From positions 1 to 64,000 of the forward strand of contig JAMPDF010000003.1 in assembly GCA_023665755.1 (NCBI GenBank): DNA of 64,000 bases, in the 5' to 3' direction. A program made the translations under genes and the position numbers. Each line of letters begins with the position of its first letter. Position 1 is the first letter of the stretch. The DNA is from Prevotella sp. GTDB taxonomy: Bacteria; Bacillota_I; Bacilli_A; ML615J-28; CAG-313. A model generated the notes under the pieces. That model saw only the letters and a list, made by a program, of their open reading frames with translations, was not told where the DNA came from and searched no databases. Below are positions 8,201 through 15,246 of the stretch, in pieces.

Positions 8201-9675
8201 GATAATTCTATATATCCGATTTCTTTATACGGAATATTGATAGGAATTGTAACAAATTGCCAACTATGTAATGCAGAATTATCTATTGTTACAGTACTAG
8301 TAGCACCTTGAGTATCTTTCTTTTTTTCCTTAAGGGTTAATTTTATTCTATCATTAGACAATGTCTTGGTTACATTTAACCAAAATGTTACGACAAAATT
8401 TTTATAATTTTTACATTTATTTTTTAAATATTCATTAATTTTTCCTAATGAATTACCCATTTCATTGTCTACATCTGTAGATAATGTCTGATTGGTTGAC
8501 AAACAATAGGCGTTTCTTGTATTAATACTTTCAATATCTGTTCCTACTTCAATCATTGATTGTCCCGGATCTTTTTCTAAAGTTCTTAAATCAAGAATAT
8601 TACCATTATTTGCTTCTAGAATGGAAGTAATGTAGCCATTATCATTAAAATAATAAACCATTTTTAATCCAGATTCATTTTCTACAATAGTAATATAAAC
8701 TTTATTGGTCGTTTCATGAATTCGATATTCTATCTTATTTTGACTAATTATATTATTATTTGTAGGAGTGGTATGATCTATTCTATACTCTGTAGCATAT
8801 TCCTTTTCGCCTAAATAATTATTAGTAGTACAAATCATATCATCACTAGCATATATATTATTTTTTTTAGAAATTTTCACTTCATTAACTGAGGCAATCC
8901 CCTTTATAACCTCTATGACCTTGTTACCATTATATTTAAATTTTAATGTACTCTTATCAGATAATTCCACCGCTTGTGATAGTTTATTTATTTCATAGTC
9001 AAATAAGACAGTTTTAATAACTACATTATTCATAGAATATGTAACTTTGTTTAAATAGGAGTCATTATAGTAAAAATTGAATCTTGATTTTTCAATATTG
9101 TTATCTCTTATGGATATAGATTTAAGTAAATCGTTTGAAGTATAGTTGAATACAAACTTATACTTGGTTTGTCTAGCATCATATACTTCTCTAAGTTTGC
9201 CTTCTTCATCATAAATTAGCTTTTGGATGATTTTTGCATTATACCCAGATACTGTTTTTTCTAATCGATAGTTATTAAAATACATCTGATTATTATAATT
9301 ATCAGTTATAATGGTTTGACCATTTTCAGTAGATAACAATAATCCTAATCCACTCGTATCGTAATATTGATTAAGAGCATATGCTTCAAAAGAATGACTT
9401 CTGCCTGATGCATCTATATAAAGATATTTACCATCTTCTTGATATAGATACTGTTGGATATTCAATTTCCATTTGTCTCCCATATTTGTACTAATATATG
9501 GTGGAAGCAACATATGTGAATTATAAAGATGTGATAAATCTATTTGATAACTATCTTTACCAATACTTCCGTCAAAATGCTCATATAGCACCCTTCCTGT
9601 GTATAAATTTACACTTGCAGCACCAGCCCCACAACTATAACTCAGTTCTGTTTGATTGATTTTACTTTGATCCAT
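5263..9675 (-). CDS. RHS/YD-repeat polymorphic toxin core protein
   Basis: A protein of 1470 residues. Scattered YD-type repeats (such as TIYTYDEYG, FDYDSFNNL, YKYDYNNFG) run through it. Near residues 1240-1335 lies the RHS-associated core with YEYDSWGN, NPIRWKSQYYD and LYYINNRYYSP. RHS shells enclose a toxin tip encoded at the C-terminus. After the core come WQRFSQSK and a hydrophobic stretch (about 1400-1445), then ESFFSGFTNYINNN and TGA. The expected tip is in frame just past that stop (4750-5262). No Sec signal is visible at the N-terminus. ATG at 9675 follows GGGTGG and lies one base after the Mur-ligase stop, so I prefer it to the in-frame TTG at 9687. It belongs to the operon starting at the sigma factor gene. 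Export is probably through the phage-like proteins upstream, but this is inference. Confidence 0.85.
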   Translation of the reverse strand: MDQSKINQTELSYSCGAGAASVNLYTGRVLYEHFDGSIGKDSYQIDLSHLYNSHMLLPPYISTNMGDKWKLNIQQYLYQEDGKYLYIDASGRSHSFEAYALNQYYDTSGLGLLLSTENGQTIITDNYNNQMYFNNYRLEKTVSGYNAKIIQKLIYDEEGKLREVYDARQTKYKFVFNYTSNDLLKSISIRDNNIEKSRFNFYYNDSYLNKVTYSMNNVVIKTVLFDYEINKLSQAVELSDKSTLKFKYNGNKVIEVIKGIASVNEVKISKKNNIYASDDMICTTNNYLGEKEYATEYRIDHTTPTNNNIISQNKIEYRIHETTNKVYITIVENESGLKMVYYFNDNGYITSILEANNGNILDLRTLEKDPGQSMIEVGTDIESINTRNAYCLSTNQTLSTDVDNEMGNSLGKINEYLKNKCKNYKNFVVTFWLNVTKTLSNDRIKLTLKEKKKDTQGATSTVTIDNSALHSWQFVTIPINIPYKEIGYIELSFLSNNSDELVKIADMRICYSVSSKLCLTDNVNMWDAVENVKKVKYISSTYPYLQESLDINQDLYLTEKDLQNMYFSRFKTMGNDSTNQDYLISFNDGTKQKLVRGVTLCTDKKEFEMNFGSDEYGNGTRTNFFFELVSPDENLYSYNIVHFIKQKEIYGKKYDCICQITETNKFLKTDEKNITTTTKIYSDFFGNILMTQDEYGVQTIYTYDEYGIVNKKIIRHDEIDEEIISERITNCQFTKFKDQVSEVTNFHDNIYGEVESIQYKVRDEDDETSLIKNNNYDKYTHRIKSSETNLNGRNDVIYSNCGRILQISPKKFNDNDLYAYKYDYNNFGDVYKFSRLYRNTNHEIVNDLIVEKSINRLNGTTSTIYYRDNDAVDTKKIYLDKYGRTIQTEENGETTTFERQSLWESAGASAVTKMYDPFEKQTHYFDYDSFNNLKNYSINRDGKKTFEMYAESDTKRVYRYTDSQYQRGYSTDIEYDENILMAPRVKHTLNIESTDASKYYIHEQTDYDYDKLGRLKCKTHKIQNIYSDKTFKELSVKLSYKKGTNLKEKIEYMVEDNKAPNIDYVFDCQYNNRGLIEKQISKIENTKTLDKLYKYDQANRLVQENDNMNNTTIQYKYTDDGLLESIFEKNNRDNATNTKKFKYAKGQLKSICEESNNKMTNEYLFEYDKLGNCTQGLGAKYIWTRGSLLKNYSGNGKNFNYDYNNCGIRYKKEDVNGKTITYVYDDKKLLAEIHSPDIVLEYIYDAEEIIGFNYYGGNILRREYVYIKDQTGNVISIINDGEEVGRYEYDSWGNCKVILDRIGIATTNPIRWKSQYYDNESNLYYINNRYYSPVTKEFIAPADIETTLVTYQNIYRLNLYSLNVDNPINVMYYSYNISEINTLQYDPPELTFWQRFSQSKSGKITASIVFVAALAASIAVWIRQGNSTILQYLIAGIASSLLVGGIYAGWQVRKRGESFFSGFTNYINNN

Positions 9676-9676
9676 A

Positions 9677-11032
9677 CTACCACCCAAGTTCTTTTAACAC
9701 TTGTTCTACTACTTCACTATCTTTCACTAACTTCATTGTGGTAGCTGTATTACAGAGGATTCTTCTGTTTCCTCTTCCTGATATCAGAATCGCATCTCCT
9801 CGTTTGGATTCTAATATCGCTTGTCTAATCGCTTCTTCTCTATCTTCAATAATAACTGCTAGTGTTTCTCCTAGATATCCTTTGAGTTCTTTACATATAT
9901 CTAATACTGAATCACTTGCATTATCACTTTCTGTTAGATACACATATTCTACTTTTCCTTTGATGAGTTCCATCGCATACTGTCTTACCTTTTGTCTTGT
10001 CTTTTTCGCTTCTTCATTATTGAATCTTTCTTCCCAGGTTTGAAATCCTGTTCCAATCGATCCTACCACCACTTTGATTTGTTGAATCTCTTTTCTTTCC
10101 TTCTTTGTGATCAATTCACTTAACATTTTTGGTAGATGTAAATCTACGATAATGGTTCTGCCATTTGCCTCATAGACAACTGCTCTACCTGGAATATGGA
10201 TATCTTCAATACAATTCTGATAAGCTTCTTCATCGAAGACATCTAGGGCTTGAATTACTGTGAGGGCGGTGAGATGATTCATCACTTGATACTTGATTTG
10301 GTCTTTGGTATGAAACTGATAGGTTTGGTCTTTGATTTTGACTGTAAAGTTCATCCCTGTTTCTTTTTTATCTAGGTCTTGTAATAGGCAGGTGATATCT
10401 TTTGTTTCTACTCCTTTTACATTTGCGATATAGTTACTACTACAAGTCATCTTTGGATAATCATTGATACTTAGGAGTTCTTCCCATAATGCTTTATCAT
10501 AATCTTGTAGTCCATAGACACAGATACATTCATCTTCGATATCTTGGAAGAAGGATTTCTTGATGTTGACATATTCTTCTTCTGGATAGGTTTCTAGGTT
10601 ATGTTTTGGGTTTAAGTTGGTAAGGACTCTTACATCAAATGGGACATCTTTAACGATACCTTTAGCAATAGTACTTTCATTGATTTCTAGTACGAGATAC
10701 TCTGCTCCATAAGCTTCTGTTTCTTCGATGATACTTAAGAGTGCTTCTTTTGAGGATACTGCGACTTCATAGGCTTCTTCTTTTTGGATATAGGAAGCGG
10801 GTGAATCTACACAGATACTACTATATAGTACTGATTTATATCCTTGTTGTTTTAGATATTGATGGAGGATATAGGCTGTGGTTGATTTGCCTGTACTTCC
10901 GGTAATACCAATGATGGTTAGAGGTGACCTAGTTGCTTTGGCTTTGGTGAGAGTTGTAGATACTCTTTTTACTTTTCTTGTTTTTCCTTGGATTTGTTCT
11001 TGTAATTGTTGTTTTAGTGTTTCTAATTTCAT
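9677..11032 (-). CDS. MurE-like Mur ligase family protein in the toxin operon
   Basis: A protein of 451 residues. It has a P-loop GITGSTGKST (about 42-51) in place of the usual GTNGKTT, a middle segment LEINESTIAKG followed by TNLNPKHNLETYPEEEY that parallels MurE's EVSSHAL...TNL..DHLD region, and IPGRAVVYEANGRTIIVDLHLPK in place of MurE's PGR...VDYAHTP. Near the end, ISGRGNRR stands where MurE has AGKGHE. Mur ligases join amino acids to a carboxylate using ATP. Substrate residues here are altered, so a different acceptor is likely. It is not near other wall genes. It sits between a tail-like gene (17-bp gap) and the RHS gene (1-bp gap), so a role in toxin export, attachment or self-protection is inferred. 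The ribosome site is GAGGAGG. Confidence 0.75.
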   Translation of the reverse strand: MKLETLKQQLQEQIQGKTRKVKRVSTTLTKAKATRSPLTIIGITGSTGKSTTAYILHQYLKQQGYKSVLYSSICVDSPASYIQKEEAYEVAVSSKEALLSIIEETEAYGAEYLVLEINESTIAKGIVKDVPFDVRVLTNLNPKHNLETYPEEEYVNIKKSFFQDIEDECICVYGLQDYDKALWEELLSINDYPKMTCSSNYIANVKGVETKDITCLLQDLDKKETGMNFTVKIKDQTYQFHTKDQIKYQVMNHLTALTVIQALDVFDEEAYQNCIEDIHIPGRAVVYEANGRTIIVDLHLPKMLSELITKKERKEIQQIKVVVGSIGTGFQTWEERFNNEEAKKTRQKVRQYAMELIKGKVEYVYLTESDNASDSVLDICKELKGYLGETLAVIIEDREEAIRQAILESKRGDAILISGRGNRRILCNTATTMKLVKDSEVVEQVLKELGW

Positions 11033-11049
11033 TCTTCTTTTCCTCCTCT

Positions 11050-11964
11050 TTAGTCTTCTGGATAAATAGATCCTATTATTTCAACGTTGCAACGAATCAA
11101 TTTCGTATATTGTCCTGTTTCTTGATTTCCTACTTTAACTGTAAAATCAAATGTACTGATGCCACAATCTACTGGAAATTCAAAACAACTCACTGTAATA
11201 TTCAATAAATTGTTTTCATATATATCCACATTTACATTAAATATATCTGAATATTCATTTCTTAATAATATACCCGAGTTTTCTGCGATTTCAATGGTTT
11301 GACTATCGATACTAGCGCTTGAGCCATCTGGGAATATATGAAAAGTTAGACTGATATCTTCATAATCAATCGCATATACCCTTTTAGGAACGCGAATAGT
11401 AAATGTGATATTCTCACTGACTTCTTCATTGGTTAGGGTTAACTTTAATACAACACTTTGATCTACTCCTGTTCTATTGACTAGTGCTACACCATTTTGA
11501 ATAGTGATTCCTGTACCTGATACTACACTCCATAAGAATGTCGTACCAAAATAGCCTTGTTGTGGCAATTGAAAGTCAAAAAAAGCGGTTGTTGGCACTT
11601 CTATTTTGGACTGATCTAGTTTTATTTTCTGTGCTGGTGTACATAGAAATTGAAGTGTTTTATTTTTTTCCTCTTCTATCATTTCTTTGACTTGATGAGC
11701 TAGTGTATTATTTCTATCTTCTTCTATCATTTTTTTGACCTGATGAGTTAGTGTATTATTTCTATCTTCTTCTATCATTTCTTGAATGATTGTATTTAAG
11801 TTTTCTGCGTTTAGTGGTGTACCTTCTTGATAAACTTCTCCTTCTTCACGTTCTACATCCACTAATAATTTGGATATTTCACCATTATCTTCGTATTCAA
11901 TGTTTTGGATGATAAGTCCTTTTCTATTTGGATACTGTGTATCCCTATTTTTAAATTTGTTCAT
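11050..11964 (-). CDS. Phage-tail-like protein with Ig-like C-terminal part
   Basis: A protein of 304 residues. The N-terminus (YPNRKGLIIQNIEYEDNGEI, then LVDVEREEGEVYQEGTPLNA) follows a pattern seen at the start of tail-fibre and baseplate proteins of Bacillota phages. Residues about 60-105 hold three tandem units of the type MIEEDRNNTLTHQVK, the third diverged to MIEEEKNKTLQ; they predict a coiled coil. The rest is beta-rich, with VVSGTGITIQNGVALVNRTG resembling bacterial Ig-like folds. The gene overlaps the holin gene by 14 bp and is followed after 17 bp by the Mur ligase gene. No other tail genes are present, so it is not part of a normal prophage. It may dock the RHS toxin at the cell surface, which is a guess. 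Confidence 0.6.
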   Translation of the reverse strand: MNKFKNRDTQYPNRKGLIIQNIEYEDNGEISKLLVDVEREEGEVYQEGTPLNAENLNTIIQEMIEEDRNNTLTHQVKKMIEEDRNNTLAHQVKEMIEEEKNKTLQFLCTPAQKIKLDQSKIEVPTTAFFDFQLPQQGYFGTTFLWSVVSGTGITIQNGVALVNRTGVDQSVVLKLTLTNEEVSENITFTIRVPKRVYAIDYEDISLTFHIFPDGSSASIDSQTIEIAENSGILLRNEYSDIFNVNVDIYENNLLNITVSCFEFPVDCGISTFDFTVKVGNQETGQYTKLIRCNVEIIGSIYPED

Positions 11965-12247
11965 TTTTTTCTTCTCCTTTGTTTTTGAATATTTGTTTAA
12001 TTACCTGGTTTGTTCCAGTGGATGTGGCTCCACTCATCATTCCTATCTCTAACGCCATCCATCCATTTGTTGCATAGGGTATCATTTCCCTATTTGTCAT
12101 ATATATGACTATCCCTAAGATTCCTCCTACTCCTGTAACAAGTAAAGGAATCCATTTTTTGTGTTCTTCTTTCTTACATCCTTTTTTGTATATCTCTCCT
12201 ACTATATAACATAGTAATACGATGATGGGTATACTTGTATATTCCAT
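11951..12247 (-). CDS. Phage-type holin
   Basis: A 98-residue membrane protein with hydrophobic segments at about 5-18, 33-50 and 62-76, and a charged tail (KNKGEEKNEQ). The motif SGATSTGTNQVIKQ is typical of the small Hol44-like holins of Bacillota phages. Holins make pores in the cytoplasmic membrane. In C. difficile a holin-like protein, TcdE, aids release of large toxins, and the present operon also pairs a sigma factor, holin and large toxin. No endolysin gene is next to it. It starts one base after the XhlA-like gene's stop codon and overlaps the following tail-like gene, which suggests coupled translation. Confidence 0.75.
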   Translation of the reverse strand: MEYTSIPIIVLLCYIVGEIYKKGCKKEEHKKWIPLLVTGVGGILGIVIYMTNREMIPYATNGWMALEIGMMSGATSTGTNQVIKQIFKNKGEEKNEQI

Positions 12248-12248
12248 T

Positions 12249-12545
12249 TTATCCTCCTTTAGTTTGTACTCTTTTTTCTATACTGGTTACTTTTCCTTCT
12301 AGATTGGCTATTCTTTCTACTACATCTCGGTATCTTTCATCTACTTTATTCAAGTTCTTTTCTACTCTATCTACACATGCTTTGATATATCCGATATCGG
12401 ATAGAATCAATCCTTCGTGCTTCCCTTCTTTCTTATGGTTTTCTTTTTCTGTTTTCTTGAATGCGAGTGTTGCAAAGACGATGCTTGATATCGATGCACA
12501 TAGTCCTACTAGTGTTACGATGATATTGATGTTCATTGCTTTCAC
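12249..12545 (-). CDS. XhlA-like small membrane protein
   Basis: A 98-residue protein with one membrane helix (about 7-27), then a charged region containing ILSDIGYIKACVDRVEKNLN and a coiled coil to the end. A helix plus a DIGYIK-type coiled coil is the layout of XhlA-like lysis-accessory proteins encoded beside holins in Bacillota phages. The topology, with helix first and coiled coil last, is the reverse of many XhlA members, so the assignment is by context and motif. It is the first gene after the sigma factor and has a strong AGGAGGTG site. Confidence 0.55.
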   Translation of the reverse strand: MKAMNINIIVTLVGLCASISSIVFATLAFKKTEKENHKKEGKHEGLILSDIGYIKACVDRVEKNLNKVDERYRDVVERIANLEGKVTSIEKRVQTKGG

Positions 12546-12626
12546 CTCCTGTTCTTGTTAAGGGAAGAGATAGGTAGCTCCCTTACACTATACTTGCGAA
12601 AAAAGAGGTATTTCGCGGGGTATATT
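12546..12626 (-). promoter_or_regulatory. Structured leader between sigma factor and toxin operon
   Basis: An 81-bp gap. On the minus strand it holds a small hairpin (GCGAAA, 9-nt loop, TTTCGC) and then a second one with AAGGGA/TCCCTT ends just before the ribosome site. No good sigma-A promoter is visible. A CTCTTT string inside the first hairpin recalls -10 elements of TcdR-type sigma factors, so this could be the target of the sigma factor encoded next to it. That is speculative. Confidence 0.4.
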
Positions 12627-13124
12627 TTAAAACTTTTTTATTTTTTTGTTCATTTTATCTTGGACTTGTTTGATGCTTTCTGATATACTGCTATGATGAA
12701 CTCCCTCTTCTTTAGCAATTTCTTCTATTTTCGCCCCCCTTAGATATTTTTCAAACCTTGTTCTTTGTTTACTAGTAAGTGTTAGAAGAAAGGTTTCTAT
12801 CTCCTTATCATATATGTTGTTTTCTTCTTCTACAATCAAAGCATCTAAAGGAGAAAGAATCTGCTCATTTTGCATATCTTCTATCTTGTCATAAGAGCTA
12901 TTCCGATGATAAAATTCCCTTCGATCTTGGTTATATTCTTCTGTATAGTACACATCTAATATTTTTTGTACTTTCTTTTGCAAACTCCATCCCTCATCTA
13001 CTAGAATCATATTATTTTCTATTCCAAATTCAAGCCATTCTATAGCCTCTTGTTCTGTCATATTGATTACCAAGTATTGTTTTCTTCCATTTCTGTCTAA
13101 TCCGTTATAATGTAATGTTTTCAT
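12627..13124 (-). CDS. Sigma-70 region 4-like regulator of the toxin operon
   Basis: A 165-residue protein. The C-terminal 60 residues contain LTSKQRTRFEKYLRGAKIEEIAKEEGV and then HHSSISESIKQVQDKM, a region-4 helix-turn-helix. The N-terminal half lacks a clear region 2 and includes MTEQEAIEWLEFG. Such short sigma-like proteins are common on integrative elements and phages of Bacillota. I choose ATG at 13124, behind AAGGG. A longer frame to 13193 would run through a terminator. Its place directly ahead of the XhlA-holin-tail-Mur-RHS row suggests that it switches this row on, as TcdR or UviA do for their toxins. That link is inferred. Confidence 0.7.
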   Translation of the reverse strand: MKTLHYNGLDRNGRKQYLVINMTEQEAIEWLEFGIENNMILVDEGWSLQKKVQKILDVYYTEEYNQDRREFYHRNSSYDKIEDMQNEQILSPLDALIVEEENNIYDKEIETFLLTLTSKQRTRFEKYLRGAKIEEIAKEEGVHHSSISESIKQVQDKMNKKIKKF

Positions 13125-13176
13125 ATGTACCCTTTCTTGCCCTCTAGGCATTCTTTCTTTTGCAAGCAAAGGGTAC

Positions 13177-13214
13177 AAAAAAAGTCGGTACACCCATTTT
13201 TAACGTATACCGAC
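13177..13214 (-). terminator. Terminator upstream of the sigma-like gene
   Basis: Arms GTCGGTA (13184-13190) and TACCGAC (13208-13214), with seven T on the minus strand. It insulates the sigma gene, or attenuates transcription coming into it. Confidence 0.6.
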
Positions 13215-13649
13215 TAGTGCATCTTTTTGGAGAGAACGACAAAAAATAGGTATACAATAAAAAGTTTTTTCTACTGACTCTACCAGTAGTAATGTTAACT
13301 TTTGATGTATCCCTTTGCTTATGTCGACATCCTCAGCAAGGAGATGTTTGATAAAATGATTTATATAGACAACAAAAAAAGACCTGACAAACATGCGATA
13401 TTATCAGTCTATGCATAATAATATCGCATATTTGTCAGGCCATGCTCATAGTTATGATGATTCATTATTGATGACTCATTCGACAAATTTTACTATATCA
13501 ACCGGATGTTCAGGGTCTTTTGACCTGCTGGTGGGCATCTCTTTTCGTTTTTTATAGCTATTTCATGTATTTGATTGATTCTTCTTTCCTATTTCTATTA
13601 TAACCCTCACTTTATGGATTTATTTTTGTTTCCTTACTTCTAAATGATT
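13215..13649. other. Gene-poor gap with strong hairpin
   Basis: No convincing gene. A 64-codon minus-strand frame (13200-13394) and a 20-codon one (13476-13538) lack clear ribosome sites and family features. A hairpin lies at 13383-13439 and a smaller one near 13511-13527 (CAGGGTC/GACCTG). Confidence 0.5.
13383..13439 (-). terminator. Very long hairpin, probable terminator
   Basis: Two 22-nt arms (13383-13404 and 13418-13439) pair with one mismatch around a 13-nt loop. On the minus strand a TCTTTTTTTG run follows. It would end transcripts coming from the zinc-ribbon gene, but the stem is longer than other terminators here. Confidence 0.65.
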
Positions 13650-13829
13650 TTAGGCCTTCTTTTTTCTAGATTCAATAATCGCTGTTTTTACCTGACCTTC
13701 TTCATATATTAGTACATCAACTAACCTTCTACAATTCGCACACTTTAATCGAATATGTGTATCTTTGCTTTCAGTATCACAAACTTTAGTGCCACATCTA
13801 GGGCAATGTACAGCAATAGCATTTAGCAT
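13650..13829 (-). CDS. Small Com-like zinc-ribbon protein
   Basis: A 59-residue protein with two cysteine pairs, CPRC and CANC, spaced by about 20 residues with IRLK before the second pair. This fits a single zinc ribbon as in the Com translational regulator of phage Mu and its many phage-borne relatives. The C-terminus is basic (ESRKKKA). AGGAGG ten bases ahead of the ATG overlaps the last codons of the upstream XRE gene, and the coding regions are five bases apart, so the two are probably coupled. A role in binding nucleic acid is likely; the target is unknown. Confidence 0.65.
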   Translation of the reverse strand: MLNAIAVHCPRCGTKVCDTESKDTHIRLKCANCRRLVDVLIYEEGQVKTAIIESRKKKA

Positions 13830-13834
13830 GAATC

Positions 13835-15037
13835 TTAGTTCCTCCTTTCCTTCGCATTTTCATCCTTGTTTAAAAAAGAACTGAGTGGTAGTCCGCTTTT
13901 AAACTTGGCAAAACCATCATCTTGGATAATCTCGTTTTTAATGATAAACTGAACGGATTCTATATCTAAATAGTTCATAATCCGAATAAGGCTATATCCA
14001 TCGGGTTTACTGCCATTATCCGCTTCCCAATTTTGATAGGTACGCAGTTGTACTCCTACTGCGTTAGCCACATCCTCTTGGGTTACCCCCATTTCTTTTC
14101 TATATATTTTTAAAGCGGAAGGATCAAATTCCATCACAGATGGACCAAAATAAATCGGATACCAATATGTCTTTGTTTTCTCTTGTTCCTCAAATGGATT
14201 TGCTAAATAAACTTTTGTATGATTATCAATGCCAATATGCAATTCTACAAGTAAACTACCTTTTTCTATTTCTTGATAAGTCTTGATATATTTTTCATTT
14301 TCTACACTAACCAATACCCAACGTTTCACGACTTCACCATGATTATCAACCGGAAATTCTCCACCTACGAGGATTTCCAATCCCGCCCTGATGAAAAATT
14401 GATGAAATCCAACAACGGGTTCTACTGGATATAAAATAGGATCCTTCCCCGCTTTTTCTAGTGCTAAGTTATATGCATATAAAATATTTTTAGGACAATA
14501 ATCTGTAATTCCAAATTGACGAGCTAGTTTTAAATATGCAATCCATTTTTCAAAAATATCGTATCGTTGAATAGAGCCAGTTTGAATAGTTACATAATTA
14601 AAAATCATCTCTACTGGGATTTGATATTCATAAAATAATTCCTCTAATATGAAGTATAAGGGTTCATAATTCGGTTCTACTATATAATCTAACGTCATTA
14701 TTTTTTCTTCTTTATAATTATCTAATAAATCCATTAAATCACTATGATATTTAGATTTTACATCTGGTTCATAAAAATAAAAAGGAATCCGTCTAATAAA
14801 AGTTTCGATAGAGACAACAGGAAAACCAAAACCATTATGTAACCGATAATTTTTAACCAATCTCTTGGATGGATGATATACTTGATCTACATCTTTTGTA
14901 ATATATGAAAATATATCTGCTCCTACTTCATCATGTATATTCAAATACATTTTTAATTTTTGAATATCATATATACTTGAATTTACGTACTTTTTAATTG
15001 TATTTTCTTGGTCAATGGTAAGCTTGTTTACACTCAT
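13835..15037 (-). CDS. XRE-type regulator with large unknown N-terminal domain
   Basis: A protein of 400 residues. Residues about 310-360 form a Cro/C1-type helix-turn-helix: LKIYRKEMGVTQEDVANAVG followed by VQLRTYQNWEADNG. The 300 residues before it have no domain I can name; they are rich in aromatic residues and contain VVGFHQFFIRAGLEILVGGE. The start at 15037 (MSVNKLTIDQ) is eight bases after GGAGGAG. It is encoded together with the small zinc-ribbon protein. It may be a regulator of the surrounding mobile DNA, where such helix-turn-helix proteins with unknown sensory parts occur. Confidence 0.65.
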   Translation of the reverse strand: MSVNKLTIDQENTIKKYVNSSIYDIQKLKMYLNIHDEVGADIFSYITKDVDQVYHPSKRLVKNYRLHNGFGFPVVSIETFIRRIPFYFYEPDVKSKYHSDLMDLLDNYKEEKIMTLDYIVEPNYEPLYFILEELFYEYQIPVEMIFNYVTIQTGSIQRYDIFEKWIAYLKLARQFGITDYCPKNILYAYNLALEKAGKDPILYPVEPVVGFHQFFIRAGLEILVGGEFPVDNHGEVVKRWVLVSVENEKYIKTYQEIEKGSLLVELHIGIDNHTKVYLANPFEEQEKTKTYWYPIYFGPSVMEFDPSALKIYRKEMGVTQEDVANAVGVQLRTYQNWEADNGSKPDGYSLIRIMNYLDIESVQFIIKNEIIQDDGFAKFKSGLPLSSFLNKDENAKERRN

Positions 15038-15209
15038 AATATGATCTCCTCCCTTCATATCGCCATTATAGCACGAAAATTATTGCGTGTCAAAGAAGAA
15101 ACTTATTTTTTATAATATGCATATTTTTTCGTTATTTTATGATATTTTGTAAAAAAACAATAAGTTTTAAATCATTTTTTCACTGAATATTTTGTTCATT
15201 TTCACACTT

Positions 15210-15246
15210 AAAAAATAGGATTGTCATTTTGACAATCCTATTTTTT
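15210..15246 (-). terminator. Terminator of the ABC exporter operon
   Basis: AAAAAATAGGATTGTCA and TGACAATCCTATTTTTT pair perfectly over 17 bp around a loop of three T. It overlaps the permease stop codon and is symmetrical, so it may also stop transcripts from the other side. Confidence 0.85.

Noticed and set aside
11050..13124. Complete prophage
   Set aside because: Only holin, XhlA-like and one tail-like gene are present; no integrase, terminase, portal, capsid or tape-measure gene in the window.
13200..13394. 64-codon minus-strand frame next to the sigma-like gene
   Set aside because: It starts inside the 22-bp hairpin, has no good ribosome site, and ends in the terminator ahead of the sigma gene.
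13476..13538. 20-codon minus-strand frame starting MPTSRSKDPEHP
   Set aside because: No ribosome site at a fitting distance and no family I can name; it overlaps a small hairpin. It could be a gene fragment, but the evidence is too thin to call.
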